From Harmothoe impar (taxonomy: Eukaryota; Annelida; Polychaeta; Phyllodocida; Polynoidae), in NCBI GenBank assembly GCA_947462335.1, contig OX381715.1, positions 38,416,650 through 38,480,649 on the forward strand: a stretch of DNA of 64,000 bases, given 5' to 3'. Positions 62,920 through 64,000 of the stretch are shown in pieces; the stretch's first letter is position 1; every line of letters begins with the position of its first letter. The notes beneath the pieces were generated by a model. The model did not search any database. It saw nothing but the letters and a program-made list of their open reading frames with translations, and was not told the DNA's origin. The translations under genes were made by a program, and so were the position numbers.

Positions 62920-63140
62920 TTGTGTTTATTTTTTATCTTTTCCGATTCAAAATACCAAAATTATGGTAGGGGGGAGCCTTAAAAGGCGAAAATGGCTTCT
63001 TTCCACGCCTCTCAAATGTAAACAAATCACCGTTCTTCATGACGTCACAGGCCGTTAAATACGGCCATAGGTTATTTAACGGGGAACCACTCCTTGGTTA
63101 AATCAATGGGGCTGTCGTATTCCATAAAAAAAACCACACA
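62920..63140. repeat. Dispersed repeat shared with 43,310-43,540
   Basis: Ordered shared blocks (AAAATGGCTTCTTTCCACGC, CAAATGTAAACAAATCACCG, ATGACGTCACAGG). GTTAAATACGGCCATAGGTT corresponds to the GTGAAATACGGGCATGGGTT of the other copy. Confidence 0.7.
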
Positions 63141-64000
63141 ATACCAGATAATACATCGGAAAAATGTAACTGTTTATATGTCAACTTAGAAATAAAACAA
63201 TTTAAACTCAACTCAAACTCAACCAAATAAAATTAGATTTGTTAGTCTAAATTTGGTGCTGGAAGGAATTTCTGCATTCTGTTTTCAGTTTTGGGTAACT
63301 GATGGGATTTTTCACGAAATCAAGATTAGTACCTCCAATTTAGACTTTTGGGATAGTTTCCATGGCAACCAGAAAGTATCATATGTGCTAGGTCTTCACA
63401 AAAACGTTATTTTTGCATTCCAAATATAGAATGTTTGCATCAAAGATGGAATTATTTCATGAAGAGCATTGCATTCTACATAAAAAATGGTTTTAGAACT
63501 TTTTTCATGTATTTTACACTCTTTTGCAATTAGGGTGCCTCCTAGTGGCCAAAACCAGAGCTGAAAATCCAGCCCGAAGGGGTCTTTGCCCTAGATGGGT
63601 CACATATCATTGTAAAGACAATGTACATTAAGTGATAAAGTGCTGTGACCCCTTATCTTTCTTTGAAAGCTGTCCACCTGTCTGCTATTCGAAAATGAAC
63701 CACTTCTAGTTCAATCGGATCAGTGGTTTCCCTTCTCTCACAGTCTCCCCCCCTGCTCAGTGGCTCTACCCTTTATACCTTGGTCTCTGTGTGCAGCAAT
63801 TGCATCTACCTCCCACTGTGCACAGGTGGCAGCTAAAATGCTGTTTGAAGGTCAGAGGAAATTCCCTAAAGCTAACTGTCATGCATAAATCAGTCAATAA
63901 GAAAATCACGCCGGACAAGGCAGAAAGGCCTTTTTCACCATTTTGTTATTTCTTTCTGAATGAGTGTAAGGGGTTAGTTTTGGGTGATAGGACAAGGGCA
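63141..64000. other. Diverged MITE relative and featureless end
   Basis: 63,250-63,610 (TTTCCATGGCAACCAGAAAG, TGCCTCCTAGTGGCCAAAAC, GATGGGTCACATATCA) is a distant relative of the 619-bp MITE's right half. The remainder to 64,000 shows no gene. Confidence 0.45.

Overview
The window looks like a stretch of a marine-invertebrate nuclear genome (a metazoan; phylum not determinable from the sequence alone). It is AT-rich and CpG-poor, has very few host genes, and is full of short palindromic transposon derivatives. The only convincing host gene is an intronless class A (rhodopsin-like) G-protein-coupled receptor on the minus strand at 15,809-17,191. The rest is mobile DNA or sequence in which I see no gene.

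Region by region. 1-4.9 kb: palindromic elements, a 22-bp tandem array, tRNA-like relics and a large (CACT)n array split by a MITE. 4,952-10,453: an apparently complete DIRS-order (Ngaro-type) tyrosine-recombinase retrotransposon with A1-ORFs-B1-A2-B2 split direct repeats, Gag, RT/RNase H and recombinase. 10.5-15.8 kb: AT-rich DNA with several MITEs. 15.8-17.2 kb: the GPCR. 17.3-38 kb: about twenty degenerate copies of a TTAA-flanked (piggyBac-type) MITE, other MITEs, old dispersed repeats, and a decayed Polinton capsid gene at about 23.87-24.45 kb. 38,101-41,431: a second, unrelated Ngaro-like element that kept its split repeats and a frameshifted gag but lost RT and keeps only a broken recombinase fragment. 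41.4-50.9 kb: foldback elements, a TA repeat, more MITEs, and a long stretch without recognisable features.

51,238-61,758 is the highlight: a structurally complete 10,521-bp Polinton/Maverick-like element with ~0.43-kb terminal inverted repeats and a perfect 6-bp target duplication (GATAGG), inserted into a MITE. Ten minus-strand genes are packed almost without gaps: an unknown basic protein, packaging ATPase, a small hydrophobic-tailed protein, a conserved Polinton protein of unknown function, a chromodomain retroviral-type integrase, minor capsid protein, a small basic virion-like protein, major capsid protein, adenovirus-type protease, and a small basic/Cys protein. A single TATA-driven alanine/aspartate-rich ORF runs the other way from the right end. 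No protein-primed DNA polymerase B is present, although capsid, packaging, maturation and integration genes are all intact. The TIRs carry repeated X-box-like (RFX), CCAAT, E-box (CACGTG) and forkhead-like motifs. Shared TATA motifs, A-tract leaders, 4-nt ATGA and 7-nt gene junctions suggest polycistronic expression.

The best candidates for something undescribed are (i) this PolB-less but otherwise intact virus-like element with its Ala/Asp-rich ORF and promoter-like TIRs, and (ii) the Ngaro element's Gag-Pol arrangement, in which one leaky-context UGA separates two continuous, same-frame open reading frames.
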